DNA of 64,000 nucleotides from CSP1-4 sp963777975 (lineage in GTDB: Bacteria; Chloroflexota; Limnocylindria; Limnocylindrales; CSP1-4), in the NCBI GenBank assembly GCA_963777975.1, contig CAVZSO010000010.1:186001-250000 (forward strand). Direction: 5' to 3'. The notes under the pieces are model-generated. The model had not been told where the DNA came from and ran no database searches. It saw only the letters and a list, made by a program, of their open reading frames with translations. A program made the translations under genes and the position numbers. Shown here one piece after another: positions 8,309-17,030 of this stretch (its first letter is position 1; each line of letters starts with the position of its first letter).

Positions 8309-9812
8309 TCAGATGGCTGCGTCGAGCGCCTCACGAGCCGCGTCCAGCCGCGCCAGTGTCCGCTCGTAACCGAGCGCGACCAGCGAGTCGAAGAGCGGCG
8401 GCGCCGTCGTCCGACCGGTGACAGCGACGCGGATGGCCATGAACAGGTCGCCAGCCTTCCAGCCTCGCGCCTCACACAGGGCGCGGAGCGGCGGCTCGAG
8501 CTCGTCGGCCTCATAGGCCACGGTGCCGACGTCGGCGATGACGCGACGTGCTTCGGTCAGACCCTCGAGCGTGGTCGGCGGGTCCCAGCGCTTGGGCACC
8601 AGGACCTCCGGCGTCGACGGGGACCGACTCCATGAAGATGAAGTCGACCAGGCTGCCGATCGCGCCGAGCACCGGTAACCGCTCCTGAACGAGCGGGACC
8701 AGCGCCCGCAGCTCGCCCTCGGTCGGCTCGCGGACGGCAGTCCCGCCAGCGCGCAGGACGGCCAGGTCGGCGGTCAGGAACGGGGACAGCCGATCGACCA
8801 GCTCATCGGGCGACAGACGGCGGATCCACTGGCCGTCCAGCCATTCCAGGCGCTCGCGGTCGAACACGGCTCCGCCCTGGTGGACCGCAGCGAGATCGAA
8901 GCGCTCGATCAGCTCATCCAGCGTGAAGATCTCCTCCTCGGTCCCGCTCGCCCAGCCGAGCAAGGCCAGGAAGTTGACCATCGCCTCCCGGACGAAGCCC
9001 TGGGCGATGTAGTCGGCGACCGCCGTCTGGCTCTTGCGCTTGCTCATCTTCGTGCGATCGGCGTTGAGGATGAGCGGCAGGTGGGCGAACGCAGGCACCT
9101 CGGCACCGAGCGCCTGGAAGAGGAGGATGTGCTTGGGCGTGTTGGAGAGGTGATCCTCGCCGCGGATGACATGGCTGATGGCCATCGCGGCGTCATCGAC
9201 CACGACCACGAAGTGGTAGAGCGGGCTGCCATCGGAACGGACGATGATCAGGTCGCCGCCCAGTGCGTCGGTCGGGATCTCGACCCGGCCGCGGACGATG
9301 TCGTCGAAGGCGACGCTTCCCTCCCCGACCCGGAAGCGGATGACCGGCCGTCGTCCGTCGGCCTCGCGGGCGCGTCGATCGGCGGCCGAGAGCTGGGCGC
9401 AGCGGCCGACGTAGTGCGGCGCCTGGTGGGCGGCCTCCTGGGCCATGCGGTCGGCCGTCAGCTCCTCGGGCGTGCAGTAACAGTGGTAAGCCTTGTCCTC
9501 CCGGAGGAGTCGCTCGGCGGCTTCCTGGTAGAGCGGCATCCGCTGCATCTGACGATACGGCCCGAACGGACCGCGGGCGGGCAGGCCGGCGACCTCTGGT
9601 CCTTCATCCCACTCGAGGCCCAGCCAATGCAGCCCTTCGAGGATGTCGCGTTCGTACTCGACGGTCGAGCGTGCCGCGTCCGTATCCTCCATCCGCAGCA
9701 CGAAGGTGCCGCCCACGTGGCGCGCGAACAGGAAGTTGTAGAGCGCGGTCCGTGCGGTCCCGATGTGGAGCGGACCGGTCGGGCTGGGCGCGATACGACA
9801 GCGGATGGTCAT
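8309..9812 (-). CDS. gltX: Glutamyl-tRNA synthetase (one frame break near the C-terminus)
   Basis: A class I aminoacyl-tRNA synthetase that charges tRNA(Glu). It begins MTIRCRIAPSPTGPLHIGTA with the HIGH-type motif, has EDTDAARS, YHCYCTPEEL, the SDGSPLYHFVVVVDD stretch and DRTKMSKRKSQ as the KMSKS loop. Similarity continues to about 8615 and then moves to another frame, where LVPKRWDPPTTLEGL and the anticodon-binding C-terminus follow, ending at 8309. Total length would be about 500 residues, normal for the family. An essential gene is unlikely to be truly broken, so this break is probably a sequence error. It is the last gene of a minus-strand run and starts 17 bases after the GreA-fusion stop. 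Confidence 0.88.
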
Positions 9813-9829
9813 GGCGCAGGGTCCGGGGT

Positions 9830-11052
9830 TCAGCCGATGCTGACGATGCGATAGACCGTCGAACCGGCTGGCGAGACGACTTCGACCTCGTCGCCCGGCA
9901 GGTGGCCGAGCATGGCCGCGCCGATGGGTGAGCGCGACGAGATCCGGCCGTTGCGCGGGTCCGACTCCGAAGGCCCGACGATCCGGAACGTCGACTCCCC
10001 GGAGCCGTCCTCGACGACGACCGCCGAGCCGAGCTCGACCCGGTGGATGGTGGCACCTTCCTCGATGATCTCGACGTGCCGCAGCAGCTCTTCGAGAGTC
10101 TGGATCCGGCCTTCGGCGAACGACTGCTCGCGCCGCGCTTCCTGGTACTCCGAGTTCTCGCGCAGGTCACCGAGCTCGCGGGCGGCCTTGATGCGGGCCA
10201 CGATGGCTGGCCGCGCGATGGTCGTCAGCTGCTCGTGCTCGGCCTGCATGGCGGCCAGGCCGCTGGCCGTGACGCGGGTCGCCGGACGGGGTGCGTTCGG
10301 ACCGCTGGCGGGGATGGCAGCCTCGCGCCGGACCGGGGCCCGGCGCGGCGCCGGGTCCGACAGCACGCGGTTCGAGCGCCGGACGCCCTGGGCGGGGCTA
10401 CGCGTCGGTTTCACCGCGGCTGCGCGTCGCTGGGCGGGCGTCACCGGTCCGGTCGGCTCATCGTCGCCGAGCGCGGCTCGGATACCGTGCTGCTTGCGCC
10501 GACCGTCGGGCGCCTGCAGGTTGGCGAAGGGGAGCACGACGGAGGTGTCGAGCATGGCGCCCGCGACCTCGTCGGGACGCCGGCGGCGAAGGCATCGAGG
10601 AGCCCGTCGAGGTACTCCTCGACCGCATCGGTCTCCGCCCACCAGATACGCATCCGGTCGAGCCCGCTGAGCGCCTTCAGCCAGTAGCCACCGGCGTAGG
10701 GCCGCTTGTCACCGAGTGGCGTCCTGTCGAAGGCATCGAGTCGCGCGCCGAGCGAGGCCGCCGACATCCCGACGTAGAGGACCGGCTGACTCGGCAGCCA
10801 GAAGCGATGCAGCCGGGCCGCGAGCTCGCGGCCGGTCGGTCGGACGCCGTCGAGCGTCAGGGTCGGCACGCGATCCAGCCATTGGCCGACGGCGTCGAAA
10901 TCGACCGGAGCGGAGTCGGGCGCGGACGGCAGCTCGACGAGGTAGACGCCAGGTCGCTTGGACCGCACCCGGGTGCCCCATGCGGCCGGGCCGTCGACGT
11001 CCAGCCCGACCGAGCGCAGGAGGTCGGGTCCGGCGAGAGGTCGCTCGGTCAA
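9830..11052 (-). CDS. GIY-YIG-like domain fused to a GreA-type elongation factor (one frame break)
   Basis: Two adjoining frames read as one protein of about 405 residues. The N-terminal part starts at a TTG at 11052 that overlaps the J-protein stop (TTGA). It has a GIY-YIG-like pattern: PGVYLVELP, then about 70 residues later VLYVGMSAASLGARLDAF, and a terminal LDTSVVLPFANLQ. After a frame break near 10580 the frame runs through a basic, Pro/Arg-rich linker of about 80 residues into a full GreA unit: the coiled coil (VTASGLAAMQAEHEQL, LGDLRENSEYQEAR) and the FKBP-like domain (PIGAAMLGHLPGDEVEV). The Val that would start a separate GreA is GTC, not a start codon; the first inner Met would cut the coiled coil. 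GreA rescues backtracked RNA polymerase. The GIY-YIG catalytic set is not fully confirmed. Confidence 0.72.
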
Positions 11053-11930
11053 CGCCCACCCCGCCGAAAGATGGCCGACAGTGTCGAGCCGAGGCCACGG
11101 GCCGAGGGATCGGTCTCCTTGGCCGCCGTCTCGTGCTCGGTCTCGGCTGTCGGCAATGGCCCATACCGTCGCGGCATCGGGGCTCCGACCGGGGTCGTCC
11201 AGCGAGGCGTGTTGGGGTTCGCGGCGCCGCTCGGCATCTCGGCCGAGCGGCGACGGAAGTAGGCCCTCGAGGCGGACGACCAGGCGGCACCGCTGGAGCG
11301 CGAGAAGACATCGATGTCAGGGCGCAAGCCAGGGTCGGGCTCGGCGCCGGCGGGCGGGGTTCGACGATCTGCAGTCCCGGCCGTTGGTGGCTGGTCGGGG
11401 GCCGAGGCACGGGATGGGCGGCCGCTGTGGGCGGTACCGGCTGGCTCAGGTGGAGCGCCTGCGCCTCGCCGCCGGGACGGCCGCCGACCCTTCGGCGACC
11501 CGCCATCCTCCCACCACGGCACACCCTCGGCGGTCCACGTCCAGCTGTCGGCGTGTGGCGGTCGGTCGTTCGGCCCGAACGTCGCGTCCGACCCGCCGTG
11601 GCTAGCCCGACGACGGCTCTTCGGTGGCCGGCTGGCGGCCGATGGGTCGACCGCCGGCGCCGCTTCGCTGGCACGGCGCCGTCGTCCCGACATCGTGGTC
11701 GGCTCGGCGCGGACCGGGCCGGTCGCGTGCTTGCGATCCCAATCACGGCGGCGGAGTGGGTCGCGCAGCAGCTCGTAGGCGTCCTGGGCCGCCAGGAAGC
11801 GGGCGGCATCGGCGTTGGGGGCATCTGGGTGGTATCGCTTGGCGAGGCGCCGATGGGCGGCCTTGACCTCGGCCGGCGTCGCCTCACGACCGACGCCAAG
11901 CACGCGGTAGGGGTCCGGGACGCGTTGCAC
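11049..11930 (-). CDS. J-domain protein with a long disordered tail
   Basis: A DnaJ-type co-chaperone of about 293 residues. Residues 5-65 form the J domain (PYRVLGVGREATPAEVKAAH, then HPD at about 34-36 in KRYHPDAP, and AYELLRDPLRRRDWD). HPD is the motif that stimulates DnaK ATPase. No Gly/Phe, zinc-finger or CTD domains follow; the remainder is a Pro/Ser/Arg-rich low-complexity tail with one ordered-looking Trp-rich patch (SWTWTAEGVPWWEDGG). The GTG at 11930 is preferred: it lies 7 bases after the asparaginase stop, and the open frame upstream only shadows that gene. The stop overlaps the start of the GIY-YIG/GreA fusion, so the genes are probably cotranslated. Confidence 0.75.
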   Translation of the reverse strand: MQRVPDPYRVLGVGREATPAEVKAAHRRLAKRYHPDAPNADAARFLAAQDAYELLRDPLRRRDWDRKHATGPVRAEPTTMSGRRRRASEAAPAVDPSAASRPPKSRRRASHGGSDATFGPNDRPPHADSWTWTAEGVPWWEDGGSPKGRRPSRRRGAGAPPEPAGTAHSGRPSRASAPDQPPTAGTADRRTPPAGAEPDPGLRPDIDVFSRSSGAAWSSASRAYFRRRSAEMPSGAANPNTPRWTTPVGAPMPRRYGPLPTAETEHETAAKETDPSARGLGSTLSAIFRRGGR

Positions 11931-11937
11931 GGGCGGC

Positions 11938-13110
11938 TCAGGCAAGCTCGGAGATGGGGGCCAGCTCGAAGACCGGAACAGCGCGCGCAACGACGTCGCC
12001 ATGGGCGTCGCGAGCGAAGGGCGAGGCGAAGCTGGCCAGCGTCGCGATGGCTCGGTCGTCCAAGGCTCCGACCTGGGCCAGGGCCTCGACGACGGTCGGG
12101 GCCAGGGCCCGGTCGCGTCCATCGCCGTCGTCGATCTTGGCGGCCATGCCGCCACCCGGCAGGTTGCCCGGGCCGGGAAGGAAGCCGATGCCCTCGAGCG
12201 ATTCGGCGCCGGACTTCGAGACGATCCGCCCGGCGGTGGCCTTCATGATCGAGGTCGTCAGGCTGTCGCGCGCGCCACCGACGAGCTCCGGCGCCGCGAC
12301 CATCGCGTCACGCACTCGGGTCAGTGATGGCACGAGGGCTGCGCGACGTTGATCGGACGCGCCGCCGGCCGGGTCGGCAAGCAGCGCGAAGGCGCGTGCG
12401 ACCTCGACCAACGGAAATGCATAGGTCAGCAGGCCACAGTCGTCCCCGGCCGTGACCAGGTCGTCGGGCGTGGTGCCGAAGATCCGGGCGACCGCCGAGC
12501 GGACGGCCACCTGGCTGGGATGGTCGGGGTGCCAATAGTCCTCGAGCGACCACCCGGCGTGATGGCTGAGCAGGATGCTGGCGGCGTGGAAGCCGGAGCA
12601 CATGTGCCGGATGGGGCCGGGCGCCTCGCCATCGCGCGCCAGGCGGACCCGGGTGAGCTCGTCGAGCGGTGCCCCGGCCGTCCCGCAGGCGAGCAGGTTC
12701 TGGCTCAGGGTGGCGCGTCGGAAGACCGCCTGGAGGGTGCGCACGTGAAGGTCCTCGCCATGATGCGAGGCGGCCATCACGGCGAGCTCGGGATCGGTCA
12801 GGTGGAGGTCGTCGGCGGCCCCGGACTCGACGAGGGCGAGCAGCGCGAAGGGCTTGACGGCGCTGCGCAGGCTGACCACGACGTTGGGATCGCCGGTCGC
12901 GCGTTCGATCGCGCCGTCGCTCCCGACCTGGACCACATGACCGCGGTGGCGGCTCTCGGTGATCGAACCGCGCCGCTGCTCGATGAGGACCGGCGCGGCG
13001 ACATTGGCCGGCCAGGGCGGGGTATTGCCGTTGGTCCGGGGACGCGTCGCTCGCGAGGCGCGACTGGTCGCGGTCGTCGTCGGACGCGCAGCCGTCCTCG
13101 TCTGTGGCAC
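11938..13110 (-). CDS. Asparaginase II family protein
   Basis: A member of the thermolabile asparaginase II family (the Rhizobium-type AnsA, unrelated to E. coli asparaginase). The conserved core begins at VLIEQRRGSITESRHRGHVV and includes SLRSAVKPFALLALVESG, ASHHGEDLHVRTLQAVF, HMCSGFHAASILLS, DDCGLLTYAFPL and SKSGAESLEG. These are the Ser/Lys/Cys-rich motifs of this family. It should hydrolyse L-asparagine to aspartate and ammonia in the cytosol. The GTG at 13110 is the likely start; the frame stays open to 13338 without conserved residues. It leads a tightly packed run with the J-protein, GreA fusion and gltX. Confidence 0.85.
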   Translation of the reverse strand: MPQTRTAARPTTTATSRASRATRPRTNGNTPPWPANVAAPVLIEQRRGSITESRHRGHVVQVGSDGAIERATGDPNVVVSLRSAVKPFALLALVESGAADDLHLTDPELAVMAASHHGEDLHVRTLQAVFRRATLSQNLLACGTAGAPLDELTRVRLARDGEAPGPIRHMCSGFHAASILLSHHAGWSLEDYWHPDHPSQVAVRSAVARIFGTTPDDLVTAGDDCGLLTYAFPLVEVARAFALLADPAGGASDQRRAALVPSLTRVRDAMVAAPELVGGARDSLTTSIMKATAGRIVSKSGAESLEGIGFLPGPGNLPGGGMAAKIDDGDGRDRALAPTVVEALAQVGALDDRAIATLASFASPFARDAHGDVVARAVPVFELAPISELA

Positions 13111-15266
13111 GACTCGATGGTATCGCGCATCGCGCCCGGCCGCGCATGCCAGGCGAGGACGTCTGTCAGCTCGTCCCTTCGCCGGCGAGGACTGGGCTGG
13201 GGGCCGCGTTCGCGCATGACGAGCAAGGCCATCAACAGGCCGATGATGCCGGACATCACGATGGCCCCGGCGAGCACATGCGTCGAGAGGCTGGTGCCCG
13301 TCGTGGCGACCACGGCGGCGAGATACGTCGCGGTCCATGTCGCGGGCAAGACGAGCCCGAAGAGCCAGGCCGCCCGCGGGCGCGTCGGACCAGGCCGGGT
13401 GAACCAGACCAGCAGATCCCCGACGATCCCGGCCACGGCCGCCGCGGCCACGACGCGCGGCTCGTCGCTGGCTATGCCGGCCGGGATGGCCGCGATCAGG
13501 AGGGCGATCGTGATGGCGGCCGGCGGCAGGCTGCCACGCCGGATGGACGCCAGCATCAGGCCCGACAGGACGACCGACCAGACCATGATGGCCGCCATGG
13601 CCAGGAAGGACCTGGTCCGCGGGTCAGTCGCCGCCGTACCAGCCGGCGACGATGAGTACACGATGGTCGAGCCATCGGGCGACCAGGCTCCGGCGGTGAT
13701 GAGCTCGTCCATACCCGGTGTCCGGCTGAGATCTCGTGCGACACCACCGGCGCTCGGCACGGCATAGATCTCGACCATGTCGTCACGGTTGCTGAGGAAG
13801 GCGATCGTCGCGCCGTCCGGCGACCAGGCGGGCATCCAGTCATCCGCCGGATCGTCGGTCAATCGGATGGGCTGCGAGCCATCGGCGCCTGCCGCCCAGA
13901 TCTCGTATCCGCCTTGGCGGTTCGAGGTGAAGGCGATGCGTCCGTCGGCCGCCAGGGCGGGCCAGGTCTCGTCGGCTGGATCGTCCGTCAGCTGGCGCAG
14001 GTCGCTGCCGTCGGCGCGCATCGAGTAGATGTCGTAGTCGCCGTCGCGGTCGGAGTGGAACAGGATCCGGCCGTCCGCGCCCCAGCCGGTCGCGATGTTG
14101 ATGGTCCCGCCCTCGGTCAACCGTCGCTCGCCCGTGCCGTCGGCGTTGGCCACGTAGACGTCCCAGCGGAAGCCCGGGGTCGCCGAGGTGCCGCCGCTTT
14201 GGACGCCGAGACCCGGGTCGCGACCCGGTTGCGGTCCCGCCGCCGCGCCGAGGTCGTGGAGGTCGATGCCGCGGCGGTCGCACCCGCCGCGAGCGGGTGT
14301 CGGAAGCGATGCGGTCGTCTGCCGCTCAGAGCTGTAGACCACCTGTCGGCCATCCGGCGAGAGGTGCGCCTGCGCATCGAAATCGGGCGTGTCGGTGATC
14401 GCCGTCATCGGCTTGCCGTCGATCCCGATGGCCCCGACATCGAACGCGATACCTTTGGTGCCTTCGTTCGCATCCGCGAGGGCGCGACCGAGCGTCACCA
14501 TGATGGCCGCGCCGTCGGGCGTCCAGGTCGGCTCCTGGAACGTCTCGACACCTGCCCGGGCTGTGGTCAGGCGCGTCTGTCGCGAGCCGTCCGTCGCCAT
14601 GGTCCAGATGTCGTCCGGGCGGGCCAGCCGGTCGCCCCCTGGATCGAGCTCGGCCCAGTGCTGCGTGCTGGGGTCGGCGACGCTCGTCAGGAACGCGAGC
14701 GTGGCCACGGTCAGGCCGAGCGAGATGACCTGCGGAAGGCGGGAACGAAGGTGCGGCCCGAGGTTCCGATCATGATCGGCTCGACGTTCGTGGTCGGCGA
14801 CCGCCACATCGCCCGCGGCATCGATCCGCCGCCAGGCAGCCACCAGCGGGCCGGCCGCGACCATGGCGATGCCGAGCGCGAGCAGGAGACGGGTGGGTGC
14901 CAGCGTTCGCTCGTCGGCGTTCTCGTCGCCGAGGATCGCCTGCCAGGCGATGTCGAAGAGCAGCGCGACCGCGACGAGCACGACGCCGGCGAAGGCGACT
15001 TCGTAGCCCGGCGGAGCGAGGCGCCGCGAGCCGGCCTGCCTGGCCGCATGGCGCGCCCCGAGCAGGAGCAAGGCGACGATGCTCCCGAGGTAGCCAAGGA
15101 AGGCCGGCAGGTACCACGTCGAAAGCAGGTTGCCCTGATACAGACCGTGCCGATCGGCCCAGGCGCCGAGATAGACGCCGTACACGAGCAAGGTGCCGAG
15201 ACCAGCCATCAGCCAGTCCGTGCGGTGGCTGGTGCGAGATGGGGCGCGAGGACGCGCGATGGTCAC
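12798..15266 (-). CDS. Membrane-anchored TolB-like (PD40) beta-propeller protein
   Basis: A large protein with a TolB/PD40 propeller between two membrane regions. Residues 15-215 contain about five hydrophobic segments; residues 230-540 hold repeated propeller blades of the form DIYSMRADGSDLRQLTDDPA, each with PAWSPDG or LSPDGRQVVYSS; residues 560-700 hold about five more membrane helices. The frame then overlaps the asparaginase by about 310 bases with unlike, Arg/Ser-rich sequence, so the true stop is probably near 13100-13200 and may be hidden by a frame break. The start is a GTG at 15266, divergent from the TetR gene. The role is unknown; a surface sensor or binding protein is inference. 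Confidence 0.75.
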   Translation of the reverse strand: MTIARPRAPSRTSHRTDWLMAGLGTLLVYGVYLGAWADRHGLYQGNLLSTWYLPAFLGYLGSIVALLLLGARHAARQAGSRRLAPPGYEVAFAGVVLVAVALLFDIAWQAILGDENADERTLAPTRLLLALGIAMVAAGPLVAAWRRIDAAGDVAVADHERRADHDRNLGPHLRSRLPQVISLGLTVATLAFLTSVADPSTQHWAELDPGGDRLARPDDIWTMATDGSRQTRLTTARAGVETFQEPTWTPDGAAIMVTLGRALADANEGTKGIAFDVGAIGIDGKPMTAITDTPDFDAQAHLSPDGRQVVYSSERQTTASLPTPARGGCDRRGIDLHDLGAAAGPQPGRDPGLGVQSGGTSATPGFRWDVYVANADGTGERRLTEGGTINIATGWGADGRILFHSDRDGDYDIYSMRADGSDLRQLTDDPADETWPALAADGRIAFTSNRQGGYEIWAAGADGSQPIRLTDDPADDWMPAWSPDGATIAFLSNRDDMVEIYAVPSAGGVARDLSRTPGMDELITAGAWSPDGSTIVYSSSPAGTAATDPRTRSFLAMAAIMVWSVVLSGLMLASIRRGSLPPAAITIALLIAAIPAGIASDEPRVVAAAAVAGIVGDLLVWFTRPGPTRPRAAWLFGLVLPATWTATYLAAVVATTGTSLSTHVLAGAIVMSGIIGLLMALLVMRERGPQPSPRRRRDELTDVLAWHARPGAMRDTIESCHRRGRLRVRRRPRPVAPRERRVPGPTAIPRPGRPMSPRRSSSSSGAVRSPRAATAVMWSRSGATARSNARPAIPTSWSACAAPSSPSRCSPSSSPGPPTTST

Positions 15267-15367
15267 GCTCGATATCGTCGCCTGCCCGTCAACGGGCGAT
15301 CGGAGGACATCGGTCGATCTGACCCAGCATCGGACCAGCGCACCTCCGTTGACGTCCGGAGTATCAT

Positions 15368-15386
15368 CAGACCGACAGTCGGTCTG
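15368..15386. promoter_or_regulatory. Perfect 19-bp palindrome, likely TetR operator
   Basis: CAGACCGAC at 15368-15376 and GTCGGTCTG at 15378-15386 are exact reverse complements around a single central A. The palindrome lies between a TATCAT (15362-15367) that could serve as a -10 box and the first base of the TetR start codon. ACCGACNGTCGGT cores are typical operators of TetR repressors that control ABC-2 exporters. Autoregulation of the TetR-exporter unit, and possibly of the divergent TolB-like gene, is inferred. Confidence 0.75.
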
Positions 15387-16093
15387 TGAATATCGAGGTG
15401 CCAGAGCCAGTGGCTCGGACGGTCGACGCGGTCGGATATGCCGTTCGGCGGGATGCCTTCATCGACGCCGCCCAACGGCTCATCCAGACCAAGGGCTACG
15501 AGCAGATGAGCATCCAGGACCTGCTCGACGAGCTGGGTGCGTCGCGCGGCGCCTTCTACCACTACTTCGACTCCAAGGCAGCCTTGCTCGACGCCGTCGT
15601 GGCGCGCATGGTCACCGACGCGATGGCCGCGGTCCGACCGGTCGTCGACGATCCACGCTTGTCGGCGACCGAGAAGCTGGCTGGATTGTTCTCGGGCATC
15701 GCCAGCTGGAAGACCGAGCGGATGGACCTGCTCATGGCCATCCTGGAGGTCTGGTTGTCGGACGGCAACGCCCTCGTGCGTGAGCGCTTCCGACACAGCG
15801 TGGTCGTAAGCCTGACCCCCGTCCTGACGACCATCGTCGAGCAGGGCGTCGTGGACGGCAGCTTCGCTGTGACCGGCGCCGACCGCGTCGCGCGCGTCCT
15901 GGTCTCGCTCCTGCTTGGCGCCAACGAGCATGCCGGTGAGCTGTTCAGCCGGCATCGGGACCGGCTCGTGACGCTCGACGAGGTCGAGGCTGCGCTGAAC
16001 GCCTACCCCGAAGCGATCGAACAGATCCTCGGAGCTCGTTCCGGGTCGCTCCGGTGGCTCGGACCCGGCGACCTTCGTCGCTGGTTCCGCTGA
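15386..16093 (+). CDS. TetR-family transcriptional regulator
   Basis: A 235-residue TetR regulator. The helix-turn-helix is in residues 22-70 (RRDAFIDAAQRLIQTKGYEQ, IQDLLDELGASRGAFYHYFD, SKAALLDAVVARM) and the rest is a helical ligand-binding domain without an obvious ligand. The GTG start at 15386 overlaps the palindrome; GTG 15398 preceded by GAGG is an alternative. An ABC exporter ATPase starts 33 bases after its stop, so the protein probably represses its own exporter operon and is released by an exported toxic compound. The regulator family is certain and the ligand unknown. Confidence 0.88.
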   Translation: MNIEVPEPVARTVDAVGYAVRRDAFIDAAQRLIQTKGYEQMSIQDLLDELGASRGAFYHYFDSKAALLDAVVARMVTDAMAAVRPVVDDPRLSATEKLAGLFSGIASWKTERMDLLMAILEVWLSDGNALVRERFRHSVVVSLTPVLTTIVEQGVVDGSFAVTGADRVARVLVSLLLGANEHAGELFSRHRDRLVTLDEVEAALNAYPEAIEQILGARSGSLRWLGPGDLRRWFR

Positions 16094-16126
16094 CCGTCGA
16101 CCAGTCGATCGCATGAAAGGACATCG

Positions 16127-17029
16127 ATGACCACCATCATCCAGACCCAGAAGCTGACCAAGTCCTACGGCTCGCATCGAGGCATCGTCGACATCGATCT
16201 CGAGATCGCCGAGGGCGAGGTGTTCGGCTTCCTCGGTCCCAACGGGGCAGGCAAGACGACGACGATCCGGACGATCCTGGACCTCATCCGACCGACCGGC
16301 GGCAAGGCGTTCGTCTTCGGCATCGAGACGACGGTCGACCCTGTCGCCATCCATCGCCGCGTCGGCTACCTGCCCGGTGAGTTCGCCCTCTACGACCGAC
16401 TCACCGGCGTCCAGCACCTCGAGTACTTCGCCAACCTGCGCGGCGGTGTCGACAAGGCCTATCAGGCCTCGTTGATCGAGCGCTTCGACCTCGACCCATC
16501 GCGCCGGTTCAAGGAGTACAGCAAGGGCAACAAGCAGAAGGTCGCCCTCGTCATCGCCCTCCAGCATCGCCCGGAGCTGCTGCTCCTCGACGAGCCCACA
16601 TCAGGACTCGACCCGCTCGTCCAACAGACCTTCTTCACCGTGCTCCACGAGTCGGTGGCGGCGGGTGCGACGGTGTTCCTCTCCTCGCACATCCTCTCCG
16701 AGGTGGAGAAGACGGCAGACCGGGTCGGCATCATCCGGGATGGGCGGCTGGTGAAGCTCGGGACCGTCGACGACCTGCGCGATCTCGCCCACCACCAGGT
16801 GGAGCTCCGCTTCGCCGGCGAGGTCCCTGCATCTGCGTTCGAGGCGCTGCCGGGCGTTAGCGAAGTCGTGGTCAACGACCACATCTTGCGTCTCCGCGTG
16901 GCCGGGCCGATCACGCCGGTGGTCCAGGCGGCGGCCCGCTACGAGCTGCTCGACTTCGTCTCGCGCGAGCCGAGCCTGGAGGAGACCTTCCTCGCCCAGT
17001 ACGGCCGCGAGACCGTGGAGGTGGACTGA
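16127..17029 (+). CDS. ABC-2 exporter ATP-binding protein
   Basis: A 300-residue ATPase of the CcmA/DrrA type. Walker A is FLGPNGAGKTTT near residue 38-48, the signature is EYSKGNKQKVALV (Ser-Lys-Gly in place of Ser-Gly-Gly, common in exporter subunits), Walker B is LLLLDEPTSGLD, and the switch His is in SSHILSEVEKTAD. The C-terminal 80 residues are the usual DUF4162-like tail. AAAGGA lies 7 bases ahead of the ATG. It lies between the TetR gene and the permease, with one base between its stop and the permease start. It likely drives drug or lipid export with the next gene. Confidence 0.9.
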   Translation: MTTIIQTQKLTKSYGSHRGIVDIDLEIAEGEVFGFLGPNGAGKTTTIRTILDLIRPTGGKAFVFGIETTVDPVAIHRRVGYLPGEFALYDRLTGVQHLEYFANLRGGVDKAYQASLIERFDLDPSRRFKEYSKGNKQKVALVIALQHRPELLLLDEPTSGLDPLVQQTFFTVLHESVAAGATVFLSSHILSEVEKTADRVGIIRDGRLVKLGTVDDLRDLAHHQVELRFAGEVPASAFEALPGVSEVVVNDHILRLRVAGPITPVVQAAARYELLDFVSREPSLEETFLAQYGRETVEVD

Positions 17030-17030
17030 C

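Noticed and set aside
15349..15354. TTGACG as -35 box for the TetR promoter
   Set aside because: It is only 7 bases from the TATCAT element, too close for a normal promoter spacing.
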